Shown here one piece after another: positions 28,338-38,587 of a stretch of DNA of 43,733 bases. The stretch is from NCBI GenBank assembly GCA_025769875.1, contig JAGFNK010000435.1:1-43733 (forward strand), in the 5' to 3' direction. Below the pieces are notes generated by a model. The model made no database searches. It was given only the letters and a program-made list of their open reading frames with translations, and had not been told where the DNA came from. Source of the DNA: Russula earlei (taxonomy: Eukaryota; Basidiomycota; Agaricomycetes; Russulales; Russulaceae). The number at the start of each line of letters is the position of its first letter. The first letter of the stretch is position 1. A program made the position numbers and the translations under genes.

Positions 28338-29045
28338 ACTAGGGCCGCCGACGAAGCAATCACTGTCAATTTGCGCAGTGAAGGCAAGGAAAAGACGGGT
28401 TTTGAAGGCTCCGTCTCTTCTTGTGGCCATAGGGTGACTACGCGCTCCGGCGGGACACGTCATTGCAACGGAACGAACAACGATCAATACCCCTGTGCGG
28501 GGCCGACGTGCACTACAGCACTGGACGACGCTAACAACTCCGCGCAGTTCGGCTTCGATGGGTAAACGATGGAGAGTGGAAGGAGAGAGCAACGAACGTT
28601 TACAAACAGCACGCAGGACGTACAGCGAGCAATTTGACGCTTCCTTGATCACGTCTATCGAGCGAGAAACGCCCACGGGCGACGATGCCTCAACATCCTA
28701 CCCACTCCCGTAGGCGGGTGCCAACAACTGGTCAAAGCGGGCGATCAGGTTCTCTTCGCTTTCGCCAGCACGAAAGTAACGAAACATTATCTGAAACTCA
28801 CAGGGCCGAACTTTGTGCTCATCCATGTCCCATTCGTCTTGACGGTAACAGATGGGACCGGGAACCCCATCAACGGCGCGATTGTCGATGGACGTCCCAC
28901 TGACGATCAAGGGCATGTCACCATTACCTTTAGATTCACAGGAACATATAAGCTCAAGGCTGAGAAGCCGCCAGATTCGGTTCGATCAAATCTACTGGAA
29001 ATCCAGGCTGGAGTAGCCGCAGCGTCCGCTACACCACCTGTGTAG
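28338..29045 (+). pseudogene. Broken gene of an Agaricomycete secreted-protein family
   Basis: A conserved exon starts near 28338 after TGACTAG (possible acceptor): AITVNLRSEGKEKTGFEG, then GHRVTTRSGGTRHCNGTN and TTALDDANNSAQFGFDG. A 55-bp GT..AG intron (28562-28616) joins it to TYSEQFDASLITSIERE. The frame stops at 28710 (TAG), and the continuation VGGCQQLVKAGDQVLFAFA lies one base out of frame. It runs to TAG 29045 through an Ig-like/DUF4430-type end, LTVTDGTGNPINGAIVDG. The Cys pattern and sheet-rich sequence suggest an extracellular protein. I see no upstream signal-peptide exon. One missing base in a C-run (28707-28709) and the lost 5' end make it a pseudogene, unless the frameshift is an assembly error. 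Confidence 0.65.
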
Positions 29046-30193
29046 GGACTCCGTGTTACGAATCATACCCATTCCTTGATCATTGTGCCCTCGTTTTTTA
29101 CTCTCGTACCATAGGGCGGACTCTATTCATTTGACACCGCGTCCACTTTCGACTTGCGATCAGCACGTGCGTGTGACCCATGCCACATTTGTCGGAAATG
29201 GGGAAGGTCATTATAATTGACTACTGTTTTTGTTTCCAAATTTCATTGCGGAATGGGGCCTAATCTTTCACATATAAGATAAGATCCTACACATTTTTCC
29301 GCATTTAGGTAGGAATGCTGTCTAGGGCCCGACGTCGAGCCGTGAATGATAGACCATAGCGGAGAGTCTCTCGTTGCTCTTTCTTCAGGTGTTGGATCAG
29401 TGGATGGTCGGGTGGAATGTATGGCGAATACGTTGTTTTCATTGTCTCGAGGTCCTTCAAACGGTTATCTATACACGACGCGACATAAATTCATGGGTCA
29501 TGAATCTAAAATTTTGGACGTACGGAGGTGGGATTGAATGACGTCATATTGCTGATTCACATACCACTTCATTGCCACTGGGTCACCTATCGCTGGGGGG
29601 GGCTGACGCTTTGCAAGCACCTTGTCCATCGAACCTAACTGAGTCCTGCGAGGTAACGTCAATTTTAGGGGAGAAAGAGATTGGCATACGCTGAAGCATA
29701 CGCGAACAAGGGAGCGATGCCAACGGCAAGGTAGAATATGGCCAAAACAGGTGCGGAGGTTCGCATTGTTACTAATATGGATGAGAATATAGATTCTTGA
29801 ATGGAAGTTGTCAAAGTTTGAACAAGACAGTGGTGTGGAAAGTTTAGACAGTCGTCGGTATCTAGTGCCAGCTAGTATGTAGCGATTGGGAATTACAGGC
29901 ATCGGCTTTATATGGTGTGAGACCTGCTTGGGTATGACCTGCTTAGTCATGCTCCGATCGGAATGGATCACCAGCTTGGAGCTCAGCTCATGGCCACACC
30001 ATCACCTGCACCCAGATTGACCTCATGTAAGGCCTACAGGAAGCAGTGCATTGGAAACTGCTCTGTGACTTTCTCGGGCACTCCTCATGCTATAGTTATC
30101 CTGTGCTGTTCTCTTGTCTTTTATTCATTGTCATGGTGCAGGAGGTTTCTACTCATCATATGGCATGTGCAGTAGGTATTAGAGCTCACCTGA
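29046..30193. other. Intergenic, no supported gene
   Basis: Short frames on both strands only (for example 29346-29537 plus and 29498-29971 minus), with no motif or splice support. Composition shifts from CpG-containing host DNA to TG/CA-rich repeat DNA near 29960. Confidence 0.45.
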
Positions 30194-30285
30194 TGTCAGA
30201 AAATTGGGAGGGTGATTATAATGGATTTTATATTTCAATATATTGCAATAAATTCCATTATAATCACCCTCCCAATCTTCTGACA
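30194..30285. repeat. 92-bp hairpin (MITE-like inverted repeat)
   Basis: TGTCAGAA..ATTGGGAGGGTGATTATAATGG on the left returns as CCATTATAATCACCCTCCCAAT..TTCTGACA on the right. The arms are about 38 nt with one or two mismatches, and an AT-rich loop of about 16 nt separates them. No clear target duplication. It could be a folded mini-transposon or a small-RNA precursor. Confidence 0.85.
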
Positions 30286-30372
30286 GATAACCCTAGCATT
30301 TGTGTATCAACTCAGTCATGCACATCAAGTTGTTTAGTGTATCACATGGGTTGTACCATGGGTGACTTCATG

Positions 30373-30430
30373 TGATACCATACCTGTACCCGCTGATACC
30401 ATACCTGTACCTGCTGATACTGTACCCATT
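30373..30430 (+). repeat. Short tandem repeat
   Basis: The unit GATACCATACCTGTACCCGCT (about 21 bp) occurs two and a half times with small changes. Confidence 0.7.
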
Positions 30431-30544
30431 CTCACACCTTACCCTTAGGTACAGGTTTAACCTGTGGTATTTACTATTCATAATTACTGTGGTTTTGATA
30501 CATCATGGTTATACTACAATACATAACACTATATAGTCCACAGT

Positions 30545-30840
30545 GAACAAGCTACAAGGGGTGTGACTTGCGTGTTGCTTGTGCTGTTGTCTTGCAGGTG
30601 CAGCAACAAGCTCTTTGCTACCACAGGTGGTGGCAGCATGCATGGATAAGGGTGTTTGTGTGGGCAGGGATACAATGGAAGGGGAGGTGTGGTGCAGTGT
30701 GGTGCTTGCATCAATGACTTGTGTGCTGCTTGTGCTGTCATCTTGCAGGCACAGCAACAAGGTCTTTGCCACTGCTGTGGTGGCAGCACACATGGATGAA
30801 GGTGTACATGTGGGCAGGGATGCAATGGAAGGGTGTTAAG
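30545..30840. repeat. Two tandem copies of a dispersed ~150-bp unit
   Basis: GACTTGCGTGTTGCTTGTGCTG (30565) recurs as GACTTGTGTGCTGCTTGTGCTG (30716), and the rest of the unit repeats likewise (GCAGCAACAAG, GGTGGCAGCA, GGGCAGGGAT, AATGGAAGGG). The same unit is in both arms of the palindrome (about 35995-36148 and 37310-37470) and, diverged, in hAT copy 2 (about 17400-17620). Long frames in it are artefacts of low-complexity His/Pro/Thr coding. Confidence 0.75.
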
Positions 30841-32945
30841 ATTTGTATAATCTTAATTTCTACTCTAGTGATAGAGTTGCTTGATATCGTTCAAGCACTA
30901 AACTTTTAAACTTTGACACCTTTGATGTTATCACAGGTAAAAGTGGATAGAAGAGAAGAAAGGGACCTCTTATCACTTGAGCTGTAATTTCTTTTAGAGA
31001 GAGAGAGAGAATTTGTTATGATTCAGGAAGTATATGAAACTTGGGGAGTACATAGCTGAGACCCACTACTATCCAAAAACAAGAACCGCAATTTGAAAGT
31101 ATCAGTAATGACTCACACATGAGTCACTCTTTCCTAATATCTGTCATCAATCCAGTAAGCAATCACTAAGCATCAGTCACTCAATCAGTCAGCAATAACA
31201 AAGCATCAGTCAGCTAATCAGTAAGCAGAAAGGAGTAAGTAAACATAGGTAAACAGTCAATCATGAATGCAAGTCAAATCCTAACAGTTGGCTGGACTGA
31301 GTTGAACTGAGCACTGGGCTCACTAGTGTGATTGGAACATGGCAAAGGTGTGTCATGTAGAGAGTTGGCATAGGTGGTGGGTGAAAGGGGAGGAAGTGTG
31401 GATGAAGGTGGTGGTGTTGTTGCAGAAAGGCAAAGGATGTGGCAGCAATGAGGGAGAGATGGCAAACCTGCTCATCTCTGGGACAGTGCCAAATGGGTGT
31501 GGTATGCCACAGGTGTGAAATCTTGGCCACTGTACCTGTACCTGTCAAACCTGTAAGCCAAACACCATGGGTTAGCATGTACCTGTGTTATACACTAGTG
31601 ATGCTGATGAAACTCAGTCACCAATTTAGGCCCATTTAACCAACCAAGAATTCTTGAACTTGAACTTGAACTTGAATTTCGGGATTTTCCAAGAGTGACT
31701 GGTGTGACCAGTGTGATATAAGTGACATGGCATATATGATAAACTAATAGGAATTTTTTTTAATATGAGTTTTTTCTCACTTGTGATTTGCATATTTGTG
31801 TATTGTGATTGCAGCCAGGACCAGGAACTGACTCAGTCCACTGTGTCCGCTGAATGTTGCCAAAGACTAGGACTCCACACTGTACCATATATGGCTGTAA
31901 GCCATATTTTGACAGGTCACTTATGGTATGGAATTTACTGTAGCCCATACTGTAAAACAAAACAAAAAAACCATCAACAGTATGGTACAGGGAGTTTTAT
32001 AGCCAGAAACAGGTCAATACAGGTGTACAGCACATAGTATTATTCAATTTTTAGAGTCTCCTGTCAATTTCCATGCACCTGAGCCTTAGGTGTTGCTTCA
32101 CCATCATCAATGTACAAATGGTCCCTGGTTGAAGGCTTGAGTGATGCCAATGAGTGATTGAAGATGACTGAGGGATCACCTGATTTGATATATTTAATCT
32201 GTTCCATATGATGCTTGACTCTTTATATCTCATCTCATAGATATCACAGCTGATGATCAGCATCAGCATGCACATTGTGTTCCCTCTGGTGCCTATGGCA
32301 CTAACTGGTGCTGCTACTTTTGTGTTTGCCTTGTCAATACTTAATGGCAAGTCCATCGCTACTGCATCTTTGCTGTGGAATTGATGCAGAGTCATGGGTC
32401 CTTGTCAGTTGCACACATATGCATGGGCTCTACAGACAGTGACCAATTTTTTCTTCTTCTTGAGGCTATCAGTCAGGGGCTGAGAATTGCAGGGTGCCAG
32501 TATGTAGTAATCCATGAAATACCCCTGCAATAGAAGCCTTGGTCCCCCCCCTGCAACACAGTTGTGCTGCCTTGGCTGTTATCATCTCTACCAAGTGTCC
32601 CTGATGCCACACCACTTACCTTACCTCAATCTAGAAATGCACCAGACAGCCAACCAAGTAGGTAATGGAGTGTCCCAAGTCCAATAAACAAGGTGTACTG
32701 CTGAAAGAACATAGCACCAAGCATGAGACAAAAAGGACATGCTTTCAGGGTGTGTTGCACACACACTGGCATGTGGGGGGTAACCTTTCACAAACATTGG
32801 ATGCTTTGCCAGTGAAATTACTTGAAGAGGATGATGGGTGGGCTGTGCAACATGCTGTGATTGCATCAAGTCTGTCATATGAACATGTTTCTTTGATCTT
32901 GATTCACAAATGTGGTGGCTCCACTTCATGTGAACGAGCCAAGTG
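30841..32945. other. Repeat-derived noncoding DNA
   Basis: TG/CA-rich, CpG-poor DNA without a supported gene. It contains a GA run near 31000, a loose AATCAGTCAGCA-type repeat (31120-31270), GAACTT repeats near 31650, and tracts TTTTTTTTA and AAAACAAAACAAAAAAA. Frames at 32051-32395 (minus) and 32665-32945 (plus) look like eroded coding DNA but match nothing I recognise. Confidence 0.45.
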
Positions 32946-33637
32946 TTATGAACCAAGGCCAGGTCCTAGCCGTAGATTGTCCTATTTCACTCAAGAGAGA
33001 CCTCTCTCACTTTGCATTGCCAACTCCCTTCCGTTTCCTGGGCTACCCCTCCTGCGGTACAAGATATCGCTATTGCAAAGGCACTATAACACGACCAGGC
33101 ACCTGTTTCCTAACCAGGTAATCATCGCGTGGCAGCCACATGGTCACCCAGCCACCAAGAACCCGAAAACAGTGGCACAAACTCTTAGAAACTGTTGCAT
33201 AACTCATCTGATGTCATCAAGGCTCCAATGACATCATGGCTGACTGAGCGACTCCTCAGTGACCTCATAGGCTCACTAAGCGCTCCACAGTGACATCATA
33301 ATGATTCCATCACTCCACAAAGATCAGTAATGCGCTCAGTAAGCCTGAAACTTGACACAAGCGAGTTTATGCCTCTGTAGTCCTATTGGATGGTACCAAA
33401 GGGTCTAGAATAGTTCCAGTTCTTTGTAATCGACCCTGTACACTGTATATAAGCCCCAATGAAGCATGGCAGTCATTCAGACTGTCCATTTGTGATACTC
33501 TCATCTTCCTGGGTACTCCCCCTGTGACTACTCAGTTTAAAGATTCCCCTCATCTCCAAGGTACTCTTCAACGACCGCCTTGTCTAAAGCCCTCTCGCTA
33601 CACTGGCCTCCAGCCTTCGCCTCTGTCTCTTGCAACA
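32946..33637 (+). mobile_element. LTR, family A, second copy (~692 bp)
   Basis: It begins TGTTATGAACCAAGGCC and matches 295-1 (minus) closely over its first 290 bp. A TATATAAGCCCC box lies near 33446, followed by AGACTGTCCATTTG. The end at TTGCAACA (33637) is set by the primer-site-like ACCAGTCCCC that follows. It faces the copy at 1-295. No second LTR is visible downstream. Confidence 0.7.
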
Positions 33638-33690
33638 CCTACCAGTCCCCATCTGGTACCTCCTTGTCATTTGGCTCGTCCTCCTGTTCA

Positions 33691-34746
33691 ATGCCGCCTT
33701 CGCTGTGTATCATCTGTTCTGACCTTTGCCCACCTGCTCCTGAATCCTTAGTGATCAGCAGTACATGTCTTGACATCTGGACAGTCTCTCATCATCTCTG
33801 TATTGACCAGCCAACACTCAAGTGTCCACTCCTAACTCCCACACTTTGGTTAACACCTCCTTGCGCCTCCCTTCTCCTCTGCAACCTACCCCATGCACCT
33901 GCCCTTCGCATCCTCACTGAAGACATCGAGCCGGTCGACACATCCTCGCCCCTCAGCATCTTGTACTCCCCAACAGCTCCACCATCGTCTCCCAGCATTC
34001 CCCAGCCTATTCCAGACCACTTTGTCCCTGTTGGCACTCCCCCTCCAGCACAGAGTGAGCAACAGCAAGCGGATTGTCCTCCCTTGCCTGAAGGCTTCCT
34101 TGATCGCCCCCCTTGCACAGCATTCCGGTTCCACCCTCATCAATACTTTGTCCTTCCCACCACTAATTGTTCCCACAAGCAGTGGCGTCCCCTCCATGAC
34201 TTGAACCATCAAGATTATCTGGGACACATCCCTACCTCAGACCAGTTCAGTCGTTGTGCCTTCACAGACACGTACACAACCGCCTTTTGTGCATGCATCG
34301 TCCACACTTTTGCTGTGGAACCCTCCAACACTGCCCTTGCCACCAAGTACAATCTAACCCCCTTTGGCATCTGTTCCAATGTCGGGATCTATGCCCCAGA
34401 CACTGACTTCCCCCTCGGATGCATTGCATACATTTTTAACACTTTGTTGTTTAGGAAACTTCTTACTTTGCCCGCTGTTTACTGCCCTGCTTACGAGGGC
34501 TCGTTTTGCTTATCTATCATACATGACTTCTTGGACAGATGCCTTGCTTTTGCTTACAGTTACTTACATTTCAAAGAGAACAGTAACTGTGTCTCCCTAC
34601 ATCACTATTTGACTTATACAGTCGATACCATCCGCTTCAACCCACAGTTACTTTGCTTCTGCTTCATGCCTCATATTCCCCCTAACCCTCTTGAAATAAT
34701 TGAGAGGTACCGTCTCGAAACCATAGATCTTGCATGTGGTTCTTAA
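33691..34746 (+). CDS. Unrecognised 351-residue ORF directly downstream of LTR A
   Basis: An open frame from ATG 33691, 53 nt past the LTR end and primer-site-like sequence, to TAA 34746. Two AATAAA signals follow (34775, 34786). The first third is Pro/Ser-rich (PTAPPSSPSIPQPIP). The rest looks like a folded protein rich in Cys, Phe, Tyr and His, with FHPHQYFVLPTTN, NHQDYLGHIPTSDQF and GIYAPDTDFPLGCIAYIF. I recognise no gag, protease, RT or other domain and no signal peptide. Its place, LTR then leader then ORF then polyadenylation signal, suggests a cargo or non-canonical gag gene in a small LTR element. It is free of stops although the LTR is old, which hints at constraint. The start could be later. 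Confidence 0.55.
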   Translation: MPPSLCIICSDLCPPAPESLVISSTCLDIWTVSHHLCIDQPTLKCPLLTPTLWLTPPCASLLLCNLPHAPALRILTEDIEPVDTSSPLSILYSPTAPPSSPSIPQPIPDHFVPVGTPPPAQSEQQQADCPPLPEGFLDRPPCTAFRFHPHQYFVLPTTNCSHKQWRPLHDLNHQDYLGHIPTSDQFSRCAFTDTYTTAFCACIVHTFAVEPSNTALATKYNLTPFGICSNVGIYAPDTDFPLGCIAYIFNTLLFRKLLTLPAVYCPAYEGSFCLSIIHDFLDRCLAFAYSYLHFKENSNCVSLHHYLTYTVDTIRFNPQLLCFCFMPHIPPNPLEIIERYRLETIDLACGS

Positions 34747-34774
34747 AAAGTAAGAACCATCCTTGTAATGCCTC

Positions 34775-34792
34775 AATAAAGATTGAATAAAG
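34775..34792 (+). terminator. Polyadenylation signals after the ORF
   Basis: AATAAA at 34775 and again at 34786, 30-45 nt after the stop codon at 34744-34746, followed by T-rich DNA. Confidence 0.55.
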
Positions 34793-34856
34793 CTTCCTTT
34801 TTGTCTTACTGTCGTTTTCATGTGACCTTGCACTTGCCATTTTTGGATGTCATTTC

Positions 34857-35430
34857 AAGTGCAAAAATAAAACTGCTATATCTCAACAGTTTCTCAACAG
34901 ATTGCCTTGAAACTTTGATAGTAGAACCTTATATGTTGTATCTAGGTGCAGCTAAAATATGGGAGCCTAATATTTAGTTCTTGAAATGTTGATTTTCGGG
35001 TGGTGACATGAGTGCAAAACTTTGAACTGCCATATCTCAACTGTTTCTGAACCAATTGACTTGAAACTTCGACAGTGGGATCCCATGTACTGTATCTAGG
35101 TGGAGCCCAGGAGTTGGGGTCTGATTCTTAGTTTTTGAAGTTTCAGTTTTTGGGTGTGATCTGAGTTTGAAATTTCAATCTGCCATATCTCAACCGTTTC
35201 TCAATAGATTGCCTTGAAACGTGGACAGTGGGACCTTATATACTGTATCTAGGTGCAGTGAAAATATGGGAGCCTAATATTCAGTTTTTGAAGTTTCAAT
35301 TTTTGGGTGCCAAGCTGCGTGCGAAATTTCGTGCTGCCATGTCTCAACCATTTCTCAATGGTTTGTCTTGAAACTTGGACAGTGGAACCTCATGCACTGT
35401 AGCTAGATGTTTCACTCGTTGGATGTTCAC
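34857..35430. repeat. Four tandem copies of a ~153-bp unit
   Basis: CTGC(T/C)ATATCTCAAC starts units near 34873, 35027, 35180 and 35333, so the period is 153-154 bp. Each unit contains TTGAAACTTNGACAGTGG, TACTGTATCTAGGTG and AATATGGGAGCCTAAT, with 10-25% differences between units. It is satellite-like and near nucleosome length. Confidence 0.85.
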
Positions 35431-35455
35431 ATTTTGGGGTGCCAACCCCAAGCAT

Positions 35456-35859
35456 GATAATATTACATTATCCCTACAGCTGAATCCATCCATGATATGA
35501 TATGACTATTACAACTGTACTGCGTGAGAAGGGAACACTTAAGTTCATGGGGCTGGACAAGGACTGAGGGAAGAGTGAAAGAGACAAAATTGAAATGATG
35601 ACACAAGGCGTGCGTTGAGGCAGCAATAGGCATCGGCACGGGTACATGTGTGTGTAGCTTCTTCAGTGAGTCTTTGGCCTCGCGTGCACGTGGTCACATC
35701 GTCGCAAAGGGGGGTGTGCACATTCTGAGGTGTTGCCATGCATTGGAACATGGGCACAGTGTGGGGAAGCAGGAGGGAGGAGTGTGCTTGCATTGTGTGT
35801 CAAATGTGTCATCGTGACGTGGTGTTGCCAGGCGTCGGCCGTGTTGCTGATATTGGTGC
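35456..35859. other. Noncoding spacer
   Basis: Between the tandem repeat and the palindrome. No supported gene; short minus frame 35545-35793 has no features. Confidence 0.4.
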
Positions 35860-36543
35860 TGCTGCTGTTGTTGTTGTTGTTGATCCTGGTGCTGCTGTCA
35901 TGGCAGAGGCTGAGGCGTGGTCGTTTGAGGCAATGGGATGGTGAGAGGCAAGGGCGTAGGCGATGGCGTTATGGAAAGGCGTGAGCATCTGAGGGGGTGA
36001 CTTGCATGTTGCTCGTGCTGTCATCTTGTGGGTGTGGTGACGAGGTCTTTGCCACTGCAGGTGATGGCAGTGCTCGTGGGTGAGGTTGCACGTATGGATG
36101 GGGATGTGGTGGAAGGGGAGGAGTGGTGCGGCGTGGTGCTTGCATTGGCGACTTCTCCTGTGGTGACATCGTGGTGGCAGCTGGTGATCTTTCTGCGGGG
36201 TGGCGTCGAGGTAATGATGGGCGATGCTGGACGTGTGGGAACTGCAGGGACGATGGGAGTGGGCGATGTGAAGGCATGACATTTTGGCAACCGTACCCGC
36301 TGTTACGGGGCAGGGTGGGGAACGCGGCAGCGTGGGTTTTGCCTGGAGTCGCATAGAAGCGCGTCTGTATGCGCACATACGTTGGGCAGCAGAGAGGTGA
36401 TGTCATGCCAGGCGGGAGTGCAGGTAAATGCGCGCATGCACCGAGGGGGTCCAGGGGGCATGATCCATTCGTCGTGAAGGGAAGTAGGATGTTCACATCC
36501 TCAGAAAGTGCCAAAGAGTGTCCTGCCAGTGAGAAGGGACGAG
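35860..36543 (+). repeat. Left arm of a ~1.75-kb palindrome
   Basis: Its reverse complement is at 36939-37615 with about 90% identity by eye. Outer ends are CTGCTGTTGTTG and CAACAACAACAGCAG; inner ends are GAGAAGGGACGAG and CTCGTCCCTTCTC. It carries one dispersed 150-bp unit and part of a NUDIX fragment (minus strand). Confidence 0.88.
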
Positions 36544-36695
36544 TGCGACATGTCCACAGCGATGTCGCTCAGAGGTGCCTTGGACTCCGATGTTGAGGAT
36601 GCAAGAAGTAGACCTGTCTCTTCAAAGGTCTCCCGGATTGCTGTCATTTGATACAAATCATCCTGCTTCCTGTTGTGGTTGCCTTCAGGAGAGAC
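36300..36695 (-). pseudogene. Captured NUDIX hydrolase fragment (NUDT19-like)
   Basis: On the minus strand, after an acceptor-like CACCCAG, the frame reads VSPEGNHNRKQDD then MTAIRETFEETGLLLASS. This is the Nudix box (RExxEExG), preceded by a decayed VFPGGN. Downstream SEDVNILLPFT fits the following part of fungal NUDT19-type proteins (coenzyme-A or nucleoside diphosphate hydrolases), then the frame breaks. The part up to 36543 lies in the palindrome loop; the rest is in the left arm and is duplicated, inverted, in the right arm (from 36939). It is a gene fragment, not a gene: the N-terminus is missing and frames are broken. Confidence 0.7.
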
Positions 36696-36938
36696 CTGGG
36701 TGATATGGACTGGGGGTGGGATCAGCCAAAGGTACGCGCATGATGTCACCACCACTTGGATAAGCAATACATAGGTTCAAATAGTGTGAGAATGTGCGAG
36801 TAAGCACTCCAAGTGCTAGCATGCACAAGCAAAAATCCGGAACCACGATTGCGAATACGAGACTACAGATAGGAAAACAAGAGAGAGCCAAGCGACCCGA
36901 CTTATTCCTACATAGGTCTCCTGGTGCTTTTCTTATAG

Positions 36939-37615
36939 CTCGTCCCTTCTCACCGGCAGGGCACTCTTCGGCGCTTTCTGAGGATGTGAACATCCTACTT
37001 CCCTTCACGACGAATGGATCATGCCCCCTGGACCCCCTCAGTGCGTGCATGCGTTTACCTGCTCTCCTGCCTGGCACGACATCACCTCTCTGCTGCCCAA
37101 TGTATCCATGCACACAGACGTGCTTCTACGCGACTCCAGGCAAAACCCACGCTGCCGCGTTCCCCACCCTGCCCCGTAACAGCGGGTACGGTTGCCGAAA
37201 TGTCATGCCTTCACATCACCCACTCCTGTCGTCCCTGCAGTTCCCACACATCCAGCATTGCCCATCATTACCTCGACACTGCAGAAAGATCACCAGCCGC
37301 CACCACGATGTCACCACAGGAGAAGTTGCTGATGCAAGCACCACGCCGCACCACTCCTCCCCTTCCACCGCATCCCCATCCATACGTGCAACCTCACCCA
37401 CGAGCGCTGCCATCACCTGCAGTGGCGAAGACCTCATCGCCACACCCACAAGATGACAGCATGAGCAACACGCAAGTCACCCCCTCAGACGCTCACGCCT
37501 TTCCATAACGCCATCGCCTACGCCCTTGCCTCTCGCCATCCCATTGCCTCAAATGACCACGCCTCAGCCTCTGCCATGACAGCAGCACCAGGATCAACAA
37601 CAACAACAGCAGCAG
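36939..37615 (-). repeat. Right arm of the palindrome
   Basis: Inverted copy of 35860-36543. The 395-bp loop (36544-36938) separates the arms. The outer end abuts an LTR-B fragment at 37620. Arms of this size differ at many sites, so the duplication is old enough to have diverged. Confidence 0.88.
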
Positions 37616-37619
37616 CAGC

Positions 37620-37842
37620 TGTTACAGCGTCGCGGCCATAAGAGTGTTAGCTCAAGGTTCAATGGGGCCAAGTCCCTGTGACTTGATTCAAGGGTTCAGT
37701 GGGGCTGGCTCAAAGAGACCGGATCAAGGGTTTAGTGTCTCAAGGCTGAGTCAGACAATGACTCAGTCCGCAGACAGAGTCGATCTCCTGGTTTCACAGA
37801 AGAGGAGGATGATGAGGGAGAGGCAGAGGAGGAAGAGGAACT
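37620..37842 (-). mobile_element. Truncated LTR, family B, minus strand
   Basis: Reads TGTTACAGCGTCGCGGCCATAAG on the plus strand, the reverse complement of the LTR-B end, and follows the family to CAGAGGAGGAAGAGGA, where similarity stops abruptly at about 37842. About a third of the LTR is present. Confidence 0.8.
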
Positions 37843-37959
37843 GAAGCGAGCCAAACCAGGGCGTGCAGAGTTCGTGGGGCTGGACGGTGATCCAAGACGG
37901 TTGTCTTGACCCAAGAGCAAGAGAAATGTAAGGAGGAGGAAGGGAGAAGAGAAGGAGAG

Positions 37960-38400
37960 GAGAGGAGAGTAAGATCACTCGCGCGCAGTTGTTTCTTACT
38001 GAAGGTAAGGGGAACTCAAGAAGACTGTATTCTTCCTCCTCTTTTTTTACTACAGAGTAGCTAGGTGTTTTATATACAGGAGAGAAGTACTAAGGATGAA
38101 AGGCATGAAAGGGAGATAGGCATGAAAGAGAATCGAGACTGGTCGAGACGGTCGAGGCCATGGTGAAAGGCCTGAGATGCGAACGCGTCGCGTGTGCTGA
38201 GGCGTGGTGTGTGCACGTGGTCGGTGGCGAGGACTGGGCGATGCGATGCGAGGAAGGAGGCAAGGTGTGGGAGGAGGCCGAGTGTCACGCATCGCGCGCG
38301 GTCCGCATGTGGTTCCGAGGCCAGCGATATGGCTCACCTTACAGTATCATATATACCCACCCACTACATGGCCTGAAGGGGACACAATATACGTCAGCCA
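37960..38400 (-). mobile_element. LTR-like fragment, family D, minus strand
   Basis: On the minus strand GTATATAAAACACCTAGCTAC and CTCTGTAGTAAA (38044-38080) and TTCGCATCTCAGGCCTTTCACC (38160-38185) match 14050-14620 inside hAT copy 1. This copy is CpG-rich and therefore apparently younger. A second TATA-like TATATATGATAC lies near 38348. Ends not resolved. Confidence 0.5.
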
Positions 38401-38410
38401 ACAGGCCATG

Positions 38411-38587
38411 TAGGGTCATGGTTTAAATAATCAGTGTGGGCACGTGTATTTCCTTTTGCTTTCTTCCTCTTCCGTTCTTCCGTTGCCAATCGCTTCAAAC
38501 AACTACCTATGTCTTAAGACTAGCCTAATGTGTTTCTCTGATGATCGGAAGATGCCCTCAACACGCTGTGCGCTCTCAATTCTTGCC
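38411..38587. other. Spacer
   Basis: No feature seen; AT-rich with pyrimidine runs. Confidence 0.3.

Noticed and set aside
29346..29537. Short frame ending HESKILDVRRWD, resembling a WD40 blade
   Set aside because: Too short, no flanking blades or splice sites.
30509..30825. Minus frames encoding repeated HPCPH-type peptides
   Set aside because: Products of the 150-bp tandem unit rather than a gene.
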